DNA of 64,000 nucleotides. Origin: CAYYWP01 sp050176585. Its GTDB lineage: Bacteria; Desulfobacterota; Binatia; HRBIN30; CADEER01. The notes beneath the pieces were generated by a model, which saw nothing but the letters and a program-made list of their open reading frames with translations, searched no databases and had not been told where the DNA came from. Each line of letters opens with the position of its first letter. Position 1 is the stretch's first letter. Of this stretch, positions 1 through 8,081 are shown one piece after another. The stretch spans positions 1 to 64,000 of the forward strand of contig JBFXHX010000017.1 in assembly GCA_050176585.1 (NCBI GenBank). Direction: 5' to 3'. A program made the position numbers and the translations under genes.

Positions 1-1260
1 CAGCCGGAGGCGAACTTCGTCCACGAGCGCCTCGTAGAGCTGGTGGCGCGCGAGCTCGGCATGGATCGGAACGAAATCCGGCGCAAGAACATGCCCGGGC
101 CGGAGGAGTTTCCCTTCAACACCGGCGTGGTGTGGACGTACGACAGCGGCCGTTACGCGGACTGCGTCGATCTCTGCCTGCAGGGCCTGAAGGAGCACGG
201 CTGGTGGAGCCGTCAGGCCGAGGCGCGCCGGGCCGGGCGCTCGGTGGGCGTCGGGTTCTCGTTCCACATCGAGGTCACCGCTTTCGGACCGACCCGACTG
301 CTGAACGACGCCGGGTTCGAACATTCCGGCTTCGACAAAGAGGTCGTGCGGATCGACTCGAGCGGGCGCATCACCGTGTTCACCGGGCAGATCAGCATCG
401 GTCAGGGCATCGAGACGGCACTGGCGCAGCTGGCGGCGGAGACGCTGGGCGTGCGCTTCGAAGACGTGACCGTCGTCGCCGGCGACACGGCCAGCTGTCC
501 GGTCACCGGATACGGCACGGCCGCGAGCCGCGGGGCGTCGCTGGGGGGCGCGGCAGTGATCGGCGCGAGCCAGAAGCTGCGCGAGCAGGTGCTGCGCATC
601 GCGGCGCACCTCCTAGAGGTCGCGTCAGAGGATCTGACGATCGAGGACGGTCGGATCGCGGTGGCCGGCGTGCCCGACCGGTACGTGACCATGGCGGACG
701 TCGGGGATGCCGCCTATCGGCGATTGAGCGGCAAGCTCCCGGCCGACATGCCGCCGACGCTCGAAGAGGCCTGCGTCTTCGATACCGAGGCCTTCGCCAT
801 CACGTATGGCTACACGGCGGTGATGGCCGAGGTCGACCGGGAGACCGGCGTCGTCACGCTGCTCGACTACCTCACGGCGCATGATTGCGGCACGGTGATC
901 AATCCGACCATCGTCGACGGGCAGTTGCACGGCGGCGCCGCCCAAGCGATCGCCGGCGCGCTGTACGAGGAGCTCGTCTACGACGATGTCGGACAACCGC
1001 TCGCGACGACGTTCATGGACTACCTGATGCCCACCGCCTCTGAGATCCCGCGCTTCACGCATCTGCATATGGAGACGCCGTCGCCGCACATTCCCGGCGG
1101 CATCAAGGGCATGGGCGAGTCCGGGACCATTCCGGGTTGCGCGGCCATCGCGAATGCCATCGACGACGCGCTCAGCGATTTGCCCGTCACCGTCACCACC
1201 CTGCCAGTGACACCGCCGCGGCTCCTCGCGCTGATCCGCGCCGCCGAGGCGAAGCGCTAG
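1..1260 (+). CDS. Xanthine dehydrogenase family molybdopterin-binding subunit, C-terminal part (cut by left edge)
   Basis: The reading frame is open from the first base, so this is the C-terminal 419 residues of a large molybdenum-hydroxylase subunit (aldehyde oxidase / xanthine dehydrogenase family, usually about 750-800 residues). The visible part starts in the segment EANFVHERLVELVARELG. It contains the molybdopterin-contact motif GQGIETALAQLA at about residue 133. The GMGESG motif at about residue 370 carries the family's catalytic Glu. It resembles the complete paralogue at 8082-10448 over the same region. Such subunits hydroxylate aldehydes or N-heterocycles using water and need separate FAD and [2Fe-2S] subunits, which are not in the window. 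The substrate cannot be told from sequence. Confidence 0.9.
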   Translation, partial: QPEANFVHERLVELVARELGMDRNEIRRKNMPGPEEFPFNTGVVWTYDSGRYADCVDLCLQGLKEHGWWSRQAEARRAGRSVGVGFSFHIEVTAFGPTRLLNDAGFEHSGFDKEVVRIDSSGRITVFTGQISIGQGIETALAQLAAETLGVRFEDVTVVAGDTASCPVTGYGTAASRGASLGGAAVIGASQKLREQVLRIAAHLLEVASEDLTIEDGRIAVAGVPDRYVTMADVGDAAYRRLSGKLPADMPPTLEEACVFDTEAFAITYGYTAVMAEVDRETGVVTLLDYLTAHDCGTVINPTIVDGQLHGGAAQAIAGALYEELVYDDVGQPLATTFMDYLMPTASEIPRFTHLHMETPSPHIPGGIKGMGESGTIPGCAAIANAIDDALSDLPVTVTTLPVTPPRLLALIRAAEAKR

Positions 1261-1438
1261 CGATCACGGCGACCGCTCGCAGCGAACCCAGCGCTGCTGA
1301 ACCGCACGCTATGGAGCGTCCAGACACGTCATCCTCCACATGACGTGGAGCTCGGCCGCGGCGTGCAGCGAAGGCCGGCGCTACCAATTTTTTGCTCACC
1401 CTCTTTCCATTCTCGGACGCGCACATACACTCGAGCGC

Positions 1439-2425
1439 GTGCGTCGAGTCATTTTGGGCCTGACCCTGTCGCTCGCGCTCGGGGGGTGCGGCCTCTTTCA
1501 GCAGCAGCAACCGGCCGAACCCGAGCTCGCGCCGCTGACGAAGATCACGGCGGTGGAGATCCGCGTGCCGACGAAGCACGAGTTGCCGCCCGTCATCGGC
1601 CACATGCAGCGCTACCGCATCGCGCCCAAGGACACCCTGCTCGACGTCGGCCGCAACGCCGGGCTCGGCTTCAACGAAGTCAAGGATGCCAATCGCGAAT
1701 ACGACGAGTGGATTCCGCCCGTCGGCCAAGAAGTGGAGGTCCCGACGCAATGGATCCTGCCGCGCTCGAGCGGGCGCGGACTCGTCATCAATGTGCCCGA
1801 GATGCGCCTGTACATGTTCCCGCAGAACGCGAAACCGGGCGAGCTGGTGCTGCTGCGCACGTGGGCGGTGGCGATCGGCGAGAACCACACTCCGACGCCC
1901 GGCGGCGCGTTCACCATTAGCTCCAAAGACAAGAACCCGACCTGGTACGTGCCGGATTCCATCCCGCACTCCGAACGGCCCAAGCGCGTCGTCCCACCCG
2001 GCCCGGACAATCCGATGGGCGAATACCGCATCCGATTGTCGCGCGGCCTCTACTCGATTCACGGCACGGACACGCCGTGGGCGATCGGCCGGCAGACGAC
2101 GCACGGCTGCATTCGGCTCTACCCGGAAGACATCGACGACCTGTACGAGCTCGTGCAGCCGAAGATGCGCGGCCAGTTCGTGTACGAACCGATCAAGTTC
2201 GGCGAGCAGAATGGCCGCATCTACGTCGAGGTGCACTCCGATCCGTATCGGCGCTACCGCAGCCTGGAAAAGGAGGCTTTTCGACTGGCGAAAGCGCAGC
2301 GCATCTCCGACCGCATCGACGCCGATCTGCTGCGCTTCGCGGTGATCGCGCGCCGCGGCGTGCCGGTCGATATCACGCGGCCGCCCAACGTTACTCGTGC
2401 GCTCGATACGGCATCGGCCGACTAG
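1439..2425 (+). CDS. L,D-transpeptidase lipoprotein with LysM-like domain
   Basis: The predicted 328-residue envelope protein begins with a lipoprotein signal, hydrophobic stretch VILGLTLSLALGGC, with the lipobox Cys at residue 17. I chose the GTG at 1439 because it places this signal at the N-terminus; the frame is open further upstream to 1340. A LysM-like peptidoglycan-binding segment (YRIAPKDTLLDV onwards) spans about residues 55-105. A YkuD domain follows at about 113-255, with HGTDTPWAIG and the catalytic motif THGCIRLYP. The family makes 3-3 cross-links in peptidoglycan or attaches proteins to it from the periplasm. It stands alone, with a 178-base gap on its 5' side that shows no clear Shine-Dalgarno sequence. 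Confidence 0.9.
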   Translation: MRRVILGLTLSLALGGCGLFQQQQPAEPELAPLTKITAVEIRVPTKHELPPVIGHMQRYRIAPKDTLLDVGRNAGLGFNEVKDANREYDEWIPPVGQEVEVPTQWILPRSSGRGLVINVPEMRLYMFPQNAKPGELVLLRTWAVAIGENHTPTPGGAFTISSKDKNPTWYVPDSIPHSERPKRVVPPGPDNPMGEYRIRLSRGLYSIHGTDTPWAIGRQTTHGCIRLYPEDIDDLYELVQPKMRGQFVYEPIKFGEQNGRIYVEVHSDPYRRYRSLEKEAFRLAKAQRISDRIDADLLRFAVIARRGVPVDITRPPNVTRALDTASAD

Positions 2426-2448
2426 TCGAGGTCCGACCCGCGCGGCCC

Positions 2449-3735
2449 TCACGGGCTCTCACGTTGGCGCTCAGCGCGACGCAATCCCCGCAGACTGTAG
2501 AACCGATCGACCCGGTAGGGTGCGAGGTCGATGGACGGCCGACGACCGCCGATCAGGTCCGCAATGATCCGCCCGGTCGGTGCGCTCGCGATCAAACCGA
2601 CGTGGCCGTGTCCGAACGCGTAGTACACGTTGGGGAACCGCGGCGACGGCCCGATCACGGGTAGGGAATCAGGCATCGCCGGGCGGTGCCCCATCCATTG
2701 CGTGATCGGGCTGCCCGACAGATTGGGGATCATGCGCTCCGCATGCCGCCGCAGCGCGTCCGCGCGCCGATAGTTCGGCGGTGCGTGCAGTCCGGCGAAT
2801 TCCACCGTGCCACCTACGCGCAATCCGCTCTCCAGGGGCGTGACGAAGAACTTGCGGTCGCCCGACATCACCGGCCGCCGCAGCGCCACGCTCGGGCTCG
2901 CATAGGTCACATTGTAGCCGCGCTGCGACTCGAGCGGCACGCGGCTCCCCAGCTTCGCGCTGAATTCACTGGAGTGCACGCCGGCACACACCACCAGCGT
3001 CTCGACCGGAATTCGCTCGGCGTCGGTCACCAGCGCACGCACGCGGCCATCCCCGATCTCGAGGTCGAGCACGCGGCGGCGCAGGAGCACGCCACCGTCA
3101 CGCTCGAATTGCGCCGCAAGGACGCGCGTGAGGCGTAAGGGATCGGCCACGAAGCCCTGCTCCGGCAGGAAGACACCGCGCGGAAAGATGTCGCGCAGCG
3201 CCGGCTCCAGCGCGCGCACGCCGGCGGTGTCGAGGTCCTCGCAGATCACCCCTTGCTCGCGGCGGATCGCCCAACCGAGCGCATCGGCGCGAAAGCCCTG
3301 CTCGCTCTCGTACACCACCAGATAGCCGGTGCGCCGGAACAGATCTTCGGCGCCCGCCCAGCGGGCGAGCGGCTCCCAGGCCTCGAAGGTCTGCTTCAGC
3401 AACGCGCGCAGCGCCGGCGCGATCTGGTGCACGCGCCGCAGCCGTGACGCGGCTTGGAAGCGCAACAGCCACGGCAACGCGCGCGGGAAGTACCGCGGCC
3501 GGATCGCGAGCGGGCCCAGTGGGTCGAGCAGCCATTTCGGCACCTTCCGCAGCGTGCCCGGCAGTCCAAATGGCACGCACGAGGCGGGGCTGAGGATGCT
3601 CGAGTTGCCGGCCGAGCAGTATTCGCCGGGCGGGCGCATGTCGACCACCGCGACGTCATGGCCCTCGCGGCGCAGATAGGATGCGCTGGCCATGCCGACG
3701 ACCCCAGCGCCGATGATGGCGACGCGTCTGGTCAT
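2449..3735 (-). CDS. FAD-dependent oxidoreductase, D-amino-acid dehydrogenase (DadA) type
   Basis: This 428-residue protein starts with a Rossmann dinucleotide motif, VAIIGAGVVGMASASYL, directly at the N-terminus. The rest follows the DAO fold of the DadA branch, with the segments CSAGNSSILSPAS, TLVVCAGVHSS and, near the end, GHGHVGLIASAPTGRIIADL. DadA enzymes oxidise D-amino acids to keto acids and ammonia at the inner membrane and feed electrons to the respiratory chain. Related dehydrogenases act on other amines, so D-amino-acid specificity is inference. The gene lies convergent to the transpeptidase gene and about 100 bases downstream of the DehI-family gene on the same strand. Confidence 0.85.
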   Translation of the reverse strand: MTRRVAIIGAGVVGMASASYLRREGHDVAVVDMRPPGEYCSAGNSSILSPASCVPFGLPGTLRKVPKWLLDPLGPLAIRPRYFPRALPWLLRFQAASRLRRVHQIAPALRALLKQTFEAWEPLARWAGAEDLFRRTGYLVVYESEQGFRADALGWAIRREQGVICEDLDTAGVRALEPALRDIFPRGVFLPEQGFVADPLRLTRVLAAQFERDGGVLLRRRVLDLEIGDGRVRALVTDAERIPVETLVVCAGVHSSEFSAKLGSRVPLESQRGYNVTYASPSVALRRPVMSGDRKFFVTPLESGLRVGGTVEFAGLHAPPNYRRADALRRHAERMIPNLSGSPITQWMGHRPAMPDSLPVIGPSPRFPNVYYAFGHGHVGLIASAPTGRIIADLIGGRRPSIDLAPYRVDRFYSLRGLRRAERQRESP

Positions 3736-3843
3736 CGACCTCGCGCTCCTGGCCGATCCGTCCCGCCGCTACCGACCCGCGAGTGCTGCCTGTCGCCGGC
3801 GCGAACGTTCACGGTTGCAGCCCGCGTCGCCATCCGCTCGGCG

Positions 3844-4713
3844 CTAGCGCGCCGGCTCCTGAACCGCCGGCAACATGCGGCGGAGGAGCGCTCCGATCGG
3901 CACCATCTTCACGATCGTGTTGGCCGTGAACGCATCCACGGCTCCGAGCACTGCATGGAACAGCTCCGCGTCGGGCGGCGGATCGTTGGACAAGAGCGGG
4001 AGCATCGCGCGCGCTTGCGATTCCGCCGCCTCACGCGCCTGCGCGATGCTGGCGCCGAGCTCGCCGCCCGATGCGGCGACCAAAGCGCCGGCGGCGAGCG
4101 CGAGAAAGCCGGGCCAGTGCGCGAGATGGCGGTACATCGACGCCACCACCATGCCGTCGCCGACCTCGCCGAACGCATTCAGGTACCGGATCAGCGCCCA
4201 GGTCTGCGGACTCACCTCACTGCGATCCAGCAATCGCGGCAGTGGCGCGCGCGAGGCCGGCGGCAAGCTGCGCGCTGCGAAACCCACGGCGGCTGGCTCT
4301 GCCGGCCTCTGCGGCCGGAACCCCAACCGAAGTGCCGTGAGCGCGACCAGGTTGATCGCGTTCGCGCGCGTGTAGCTGTCGAGCACGCGGGCGAGCCCCC
4401 GCGCGGCGGCGGTGTCGACGCCGACGGCCGTGAGCGCCAGCAGCGGCAGGCGCGGGAGCGCCGGCAGGACGAGCGCGCCGAGCACCCGTTCCGCTGCGCC
4501 TTGCGCGACACCGGCGGCGTAGAGCGGCCGCAGCGTGCCCCAGGTCCATTCCAGTGCGCCCGGCGAGGCCGCCAGGTGCCGGAAGATCAGATTCACCATC
4601 GGCACCCCGGCGAGCGCGCCGATGTCGGCGTACAGGGCCGCGATGTGCGGCGGAGCGTCCGCCTCTGCGACGGCCGCGATGGGTTCGGCATCAGAGCGGG
4701 CAGCCCGGGACAC
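3844..4713 (-). CDS. Halocarboxylic acid dehalogenase DehI-family protein
   Basis: The 289-residue, Ala/Leu-rich helical protein contains the DehI-family signature GVPMVNLIFRHLAASPGALE near residue 36, followed by WTWGTLRPLYAAG. It shows a second, weaker copy of the same pattern around residue 180 (YLNAFGEVGDGMVVASMYRH), as expected for the pseudo-repeat of group I dehalogenases. DehI enzymes hydrolyse both enantiomers of 2-haloacids. Many database members are uncharacterised, and the match here is to the fold, so haloacid activity is not proven. It may be co-transcribed with the flavoprotein gene downstream (gap 108 bases). Confidence 0.65.
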   Translation of the reverse strand: MSRAARSDAEPIAAVAEADAPPHIAALYADIGALAGVPMVNLIFRHLAASPGALEWTWGTLRPLYAAGVAQGAAERVLGALVLPALPRLPLLALTAVGVDTAAARGLARVLDSYTRANAINLVALTALRLGFRPQRPAEPAAVGFAARSLPPASRAPLPRLLDRSEVSPQTWALIRYLNAFGEVGDGMVVASMYRHLAHWPGFLALAAGALVAASGGELGASIAQAREAAESQARAMLPLLSNDPPPDAELFHAVLGAVDAFTANTIVKMVPIGALLRRMLPAVQEPAR

Positions 4714-4834
4714 GCGCTGCCACTAACGGGACGGGCGGAGGGGCGCAAGCACGTTGCCGCGCCACGCGCGCCGCATCCGCAATCGCGCGCAATTGCATCT
4801 TCTCGCGCCGCTCGGTAGCTCCGTAAGCCCCGCG

Positions 4835-5923
4835 ATGATCGTCCGCTTCGGGTGCCTGGCCACGATCGCCAGTATCCTCCTTCTCGGCTCGGCGCCGGGC
4901 GCTCTCGCTAACGCCTCGTCCGCGCCCACCGCCGCGCCGCAGCTGGCCAGCGGCTTCTTGGAGCTGGACCCGCCCACTGCGCCGCCGGCCACGGCCTCGT
5001 TCACTCCAGCGCCGTCCGGCGAGACCGCCACGGCGACACCGAATCCCACGCTCGCCGCCTGCGCCGGCAACTGCAACGCAGACGCGATCGTGAGCGTGAA
5101 CGAGCTCGTCACCGGCGTGAACATCGCGCTCGGCGTGTCCGGCGTATCGGCCTGTCGCACCATGGACCAGAACGGGAACGAGCGAGTCGAGGTGAACGAG
5201 CTCATCGCCGCCGTGAGCAACGCGCTGCTCGGGTGCGGGCCACGCCCGACGAGCCCACCCACCCGCACGCGCAGCGAGACGCCGACCGCCACATCCTCGC
5301 CGCCGCCGACCTCGACCGCTACCGCCACCCTGACGGCCACGCATACCGTCAGCTCCACACCGACGCGCTCTGCGACACCCACGCGCACCGCCACCTCCAC
5401 CCGGAGGCCGACGCGCACGCGAACGGTCACGCCTACGCCGTTCGTGTGCCCGCACGTGTTTACGGATCAGCTCGGGCCGCGAGCCGCGCTCTGCGGGTAC
5501 GAGGGTCCGTTCAATCTCACCTGCGGACTCCCGGACCTGTTCGGCAGGTGGGTCAGCGACGGGGAGCTGGTGGTCGGCATTATGGAGGACATCACGCCGA
5601 CGCTCTACATCGGCGCGCGGCCCACCGCCGCGCGGCGGGCGACGCTGTTCGGCTGGTCGACCGACGCGTTCCAGACGTACACGCCGATGGGCGGCACCAT
5701 GGAGCTTCAGTCCAACGGCCAATGGATCATCGCGCCGAACACGTCCCCGTTCACCATCGGCCGATGCCCGTTCGAGCGGTACATCGGCACCTTCACCGAG
5801 TTGTCGGTGCGGAACGCGAGCACCGCGAGCGCGGCAACAGCCGCTGATCTCGACGCCCTCGGGGCGCTGAGGCGTCATATCGCCGGCGCGCGCGGCCCGG
5901 ACGCTGGGTCGGCCTCGCCGTGA
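4835..5923 (+). CDS. Secreted protein with dockerin-like repeats and Thr/Pro-rich linker
   Basis: The 362-residue product begins with a signal peptide (MIVRFGCLATIASILLLG, cleavage after ALA near residue 25). This is why I start at the ATG at 4835 and not at 4754. Residues about 76-134 hold two EF-hand or dockerin-like repeats, each containing VNEL; the second has DQNGNERVEVNEL, while the first Ca-binding loop is degenerate (CNADAIVSVNEL). A low-complexity Thr/Pro/Arg/Ser linker runs over about 136-203. A C-terminal domain with four or more Cys and no family I recognise follows. Repeat pairs of this kind, joined to TPT linkers, recur in secreted proteins of Binatota-like genomes. The role is unknown; attachment to a cell-surface partner is a guess. 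Confidence 0.75.
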   Translation: MIVRFGCLATIASILLLGSAPGALANASSAPTAAPQLASGFLELDPPTAPPATASFTPAPSGETATATPNPTLAACAGNCNADAIVSVNELVTGVNIALGVSGVSACRTMDQNGNERVEVNELIAAVSNALLGCGPRPTSPPTRTRSETPTATSSPPPTSTATATLTATHTVSSTPTRSATPTRTATSTRRPTRTRTVTPTPFVCPHVFTDQLGPRAALCGYEGPFNLTCGLPDLFGRWVSDGELVVGIMEDITPTLYIGARPTAARRATLFGWSTDAFQTYTPMGGTMELQSNGQWIIAPNTSPFTIGRCPFERYIGTFTELSVRNASTASAATAADLDALGALRRHIAGARGPDAGSASP

Positions 5924-5945
5924 GCTTTTCCGCCGCTGCTGCGCG

Positions 5946-6289
5946 GGGGGGCACCCGCTCGTATCCTTCGGCGTGGTCGGCCGCGACATGCAGGCGCAAG
6001 GCCATGTGCAGCTGGTGACGCATCTCGCGGATGCCGACTGCAACATCCAGGAAGCGATCGAACGCCCGCGCTTCAATTTCCTCGGCGGACACCGCGTGGC
6101 GTTGGAAGCCCCTCTCGAGGCATCCGTGGGTGCCGCATTGGCCCGGCGCGGCCACGACGTCGCCGACGAAGCCGCCGCGGTGCCCTACAGCAGCTTCGGC
6201 GGCGCGCAGGCCATCGTCATCGATCCCGACACCGGCGCGTACTGGGGCGCTGCCGACCGCGCAAGGACGGTTGCGCGATCGGCTTCTAA
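5946..6289 (+). pseudogene. Gamma-glutamyltransferase remnant (C-terminal fragment, frameshifted)
   Basis: The frame reads GHPLVSFGVVGRDMQAQGHV and continues through IQEAIERPRF and FGGAQAIVIDPDTGAYWGAA. This is the C-terminal end of the gamma-glutamyltransferase small subunit. Everything before it, including the autoprocessing Thr, is missing; the preceding gene stops at 5923. Near 6257 the frame is lost. Adding one C to the run at GACC there would restore ADPRKDGCAIGF followed by the TAA at 6287-6289, the normal family ending. It is therefore both truncated and frameshifted, and should not be counted as an active enzyme. Confidence 0.8.
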
Positions 6290-6675
6290 CGCTCGCGGCA
6301 TCACTTTCTTGCGGCGCACTCTCTCAATGATGGAGGCACGCCGACGGCGCAGATGCACGAGCATCCGCTCCTTCGCGAGCGACTCGACACGGGTGCGCAC
6401 CGAGCGCGCAGCGTTCTCGAGCCCGATGGCAGGACGCCGGGGCCGTCAGCGTTGACGTATTCTGGCGCCTCGCGATAGAGATCACCGCCGGTGGCGCTGC
6501 ACTTCGCATTCCTTAGCCCCTGCTCCATTGGTCCCTTGATCGAACCGGTCGCGAGAATGCGCGGAAGCTCGCGAGCCGTCACACCAGCTGGGTTGCCTTC
6601 GATCGCGCGCCCCCCTAGCGTTGCGCGAGGGGTGGCCCCGGCCGGACAACATTCCGCCTGGACGGGAGACGAAAG
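6290..6675. other. Intergenic stretch without recognised gene
   Basis: This 386-base gap lies between the gamma-glutamyltransferase remnant and the hydantoinase gene. It may be decayed coding DNA. Short open frames exist on both strands but none has a recognisable product or a good ribosome-binding site. The last bases (GGGAGACGAAAG) form the Shine-Dalgarno region of the next gene, and the promoter of the 6676-11776 operon presumably lies here. Confidence 0.6.
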
Positions 6676-8070
6676 ATGGACGTGATCCTACGCAACGGTA
6701 CGGTGGTGACCGCCAACGACGTCTACGAGGCCGACGTGGGCATCGAGGGCGGCGTGGTGAAGCAAATCGGCAAGAACATCCCCGGACCGGCGAAACGCGA
6801 AGTCGATTGCACGGGCAAGCTGCTGGTGCCGGGCGGCGTGGACGTACACACCCACTGCGAGACCGTGCTCCTGGGCGAAGAGACCGCGGATGACTGGTAC
6901 TCCTCCTCCGCGCAGGCGGCGTGCGGCGGCATCACCACGGTGGTCGATTACGCCCTCACGCACCCCGACCAGTCCATCATCGAGTGCCTGCAGCAGTGGG
7001 AGGCGCGGGCCAAGCCGAAGACGATCATCGATTACGGCCTGCACCCGACGCTCATGAAGCCGAGCGACAAGATCATCGCCGAGATGCCCGACGTCGTGGC
7101 CGAGGGGCACACGAGCTTCAAGATCTTCATGACCGGCCTCGCCGGGTTCGACGAGTACTCCACCCAGTACGCCAAGGCCATGGCCCAGGCGGGAAAGCTG
7201 GGCGCGCTCATCAACATCCATTGCGAAGACCAGACCTGCATCAGCTTCCATACGCAGCAGCTCGAGGCGGCCGGTCATTCGGATATCCGCCACTACCCGG
7301 ATTCGCGCCCGCGCGAGTCGGAGGGGATCGCGGCCCAGCGCGCGATTCAGCTGGCGCGCATGACCGATACGCCGATCTATATGGTGCACCTCTCCTGTCA
7401 GGAGAGCCTCGACGAGATCAACGAAGCGCGCGCCCGCGGTCAGTCGGTGTACGGTGAGACGCGCCCGATCTACCTGCACCTCTCCCGCGACCGCTTCGAA
7501 GAGAAGATCGACCCCGAGCGCTACGTCGGCTGGCCGCCGCTGCGCCACGCCGACCAGATGGAAGTGCTCTGGCAGGCCCTCGACCACAGCGTGCTGCAGA
7601 CCGTCGCGACCGACCACGTCGGCTGGACGATGAAGCAGAAAAAGAAATACCAGAAGGTCGATGAGCTGATTCCCGGCATGGCGAACCTCGAGACCGTCAT
7701 GCCGATGCTGTACTCCGAAGGTGTCCGCAAGAACCGCCTGTCCCTGCAGCGTTTCGTCGCGGTGAGCTCCGCGAACCCGGCGAAGCTCATGGGCCTCTAC
7801 CCGCGCAAAGGCACGATCGCCGTGGGATCGGACGCCGACATCGCGGTATTCGATCCGAATAAGAAGGTCACGATCCACCACAAGGACCTGCACTCGAAGC
7901 AGGGCTGGGAGCTGCACGAGGGATTCGAGGTCACCGGCTGGCCGGTGATGACGCTGTCGCGCGGTGAAATCATCGTCGAGAACGGCAAGGTGCTCGGACA
8001 GCCCGGGCGCGGCCAGCTGCTGAAGCGCAAGCGCTTTGCCGACATCAAGAACATCATCGACGTGCGCTGA
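6676..8070 (+). CDS. Dihydropyrimidinase / hydantoinase-family cyclic amidohydrolase
   Basis: The 464-residue protein is a metal-dependent cyclic amidohydrolase. The metal ligands are visible: HxH in VDVHTHCET, the Lys expected to be carboxylated in TSFKIFMTG (about residue 151), His in NIHCED, His in MVHLSC and Asp in ATDHVGW. The substrate-binding Tyr that usually follows the Lys (FMAYK in dihydropyrimidinases) is absent, since the sequence reads FMTGLAGF; the substrate may not be a simple dihydropyrimidine. The family opens cyclic amides such as hydantoins and dihydropyrimidines. The ATG is preceded by GGGAGACGAAAG. It is the first gene of a tight operon with a molybdenum hydroxylase (gap 11 bases) and an amidase. 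Confidence 0.88.
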   Translation: MDVILRNGTVVTANDVYEADVGIEGGVVKQIGKNIPGPAKREVDCTGKLLVPGGVDVHTHCETVLLGEETADDWYSSSAQAACGGITTVVDYALTHPDQSIIECLQQWEARAKPKTIIDYGLHPTLMKPSDKIIAEMPDVVAEGHTSFKIFMTGLAGFDEYSTQYAKAMAQAGKLGALINIHCEDQTCISFHTQQLEAAGHSDIRHYPDSRPRESEGIAAQRAIQLARMTDTPIYMVHLSCQESLDEINEARARGQSVYGETRPIYLHLSRDRFEEKIDPERYVGWPPLRHADQMEVLWQALDHSVLQTVATDHVGWTMKQKKKYQKVDELIPGMANLETVMPMLYSEGVRKNRLSLQRFVAVSSANPAKLMGLYPRKGTIAVGSDADIAVFDPNKKVTIHHKDLHSKQGWELHEGFEVTGWPVMTLSRGEIIVENGKVLGQPGRGQLLKRKRFADIKNIIDVR

Positions 8071-8081
8071 GAGGAGCTCTA

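Noticed and set aside
1193..2452. Minus-strand open frame of about 420 codons opposite the L,D-transpeptidase
   Set aside because: Arg/His/Ala-rich composition typical of antisense frames; no family features.
3454..4818. Plus-strand open frame opposite the flavoprotein and DehI-family genes
   Set aside because: Composition is Arg/Ala/Gln-biased and no motif is present; both minus-strand genes are convincing.
5233..5460. CRISPR-like or tandem DNA repeat in the Thr/Pro-rich linker
   Set aside because: The periodicity is at codon level (Thr-Pro-Thr), with no constant repeat or spacer structure.
6301..6582. Minus-strand open frame in the gap before the hydantoinase gene
   Set aside because: The N-terminal part looks protein-like for about 40 residues but then becomes Arg/Ser/Cys-rich, with no ribosome-binding site and no family.
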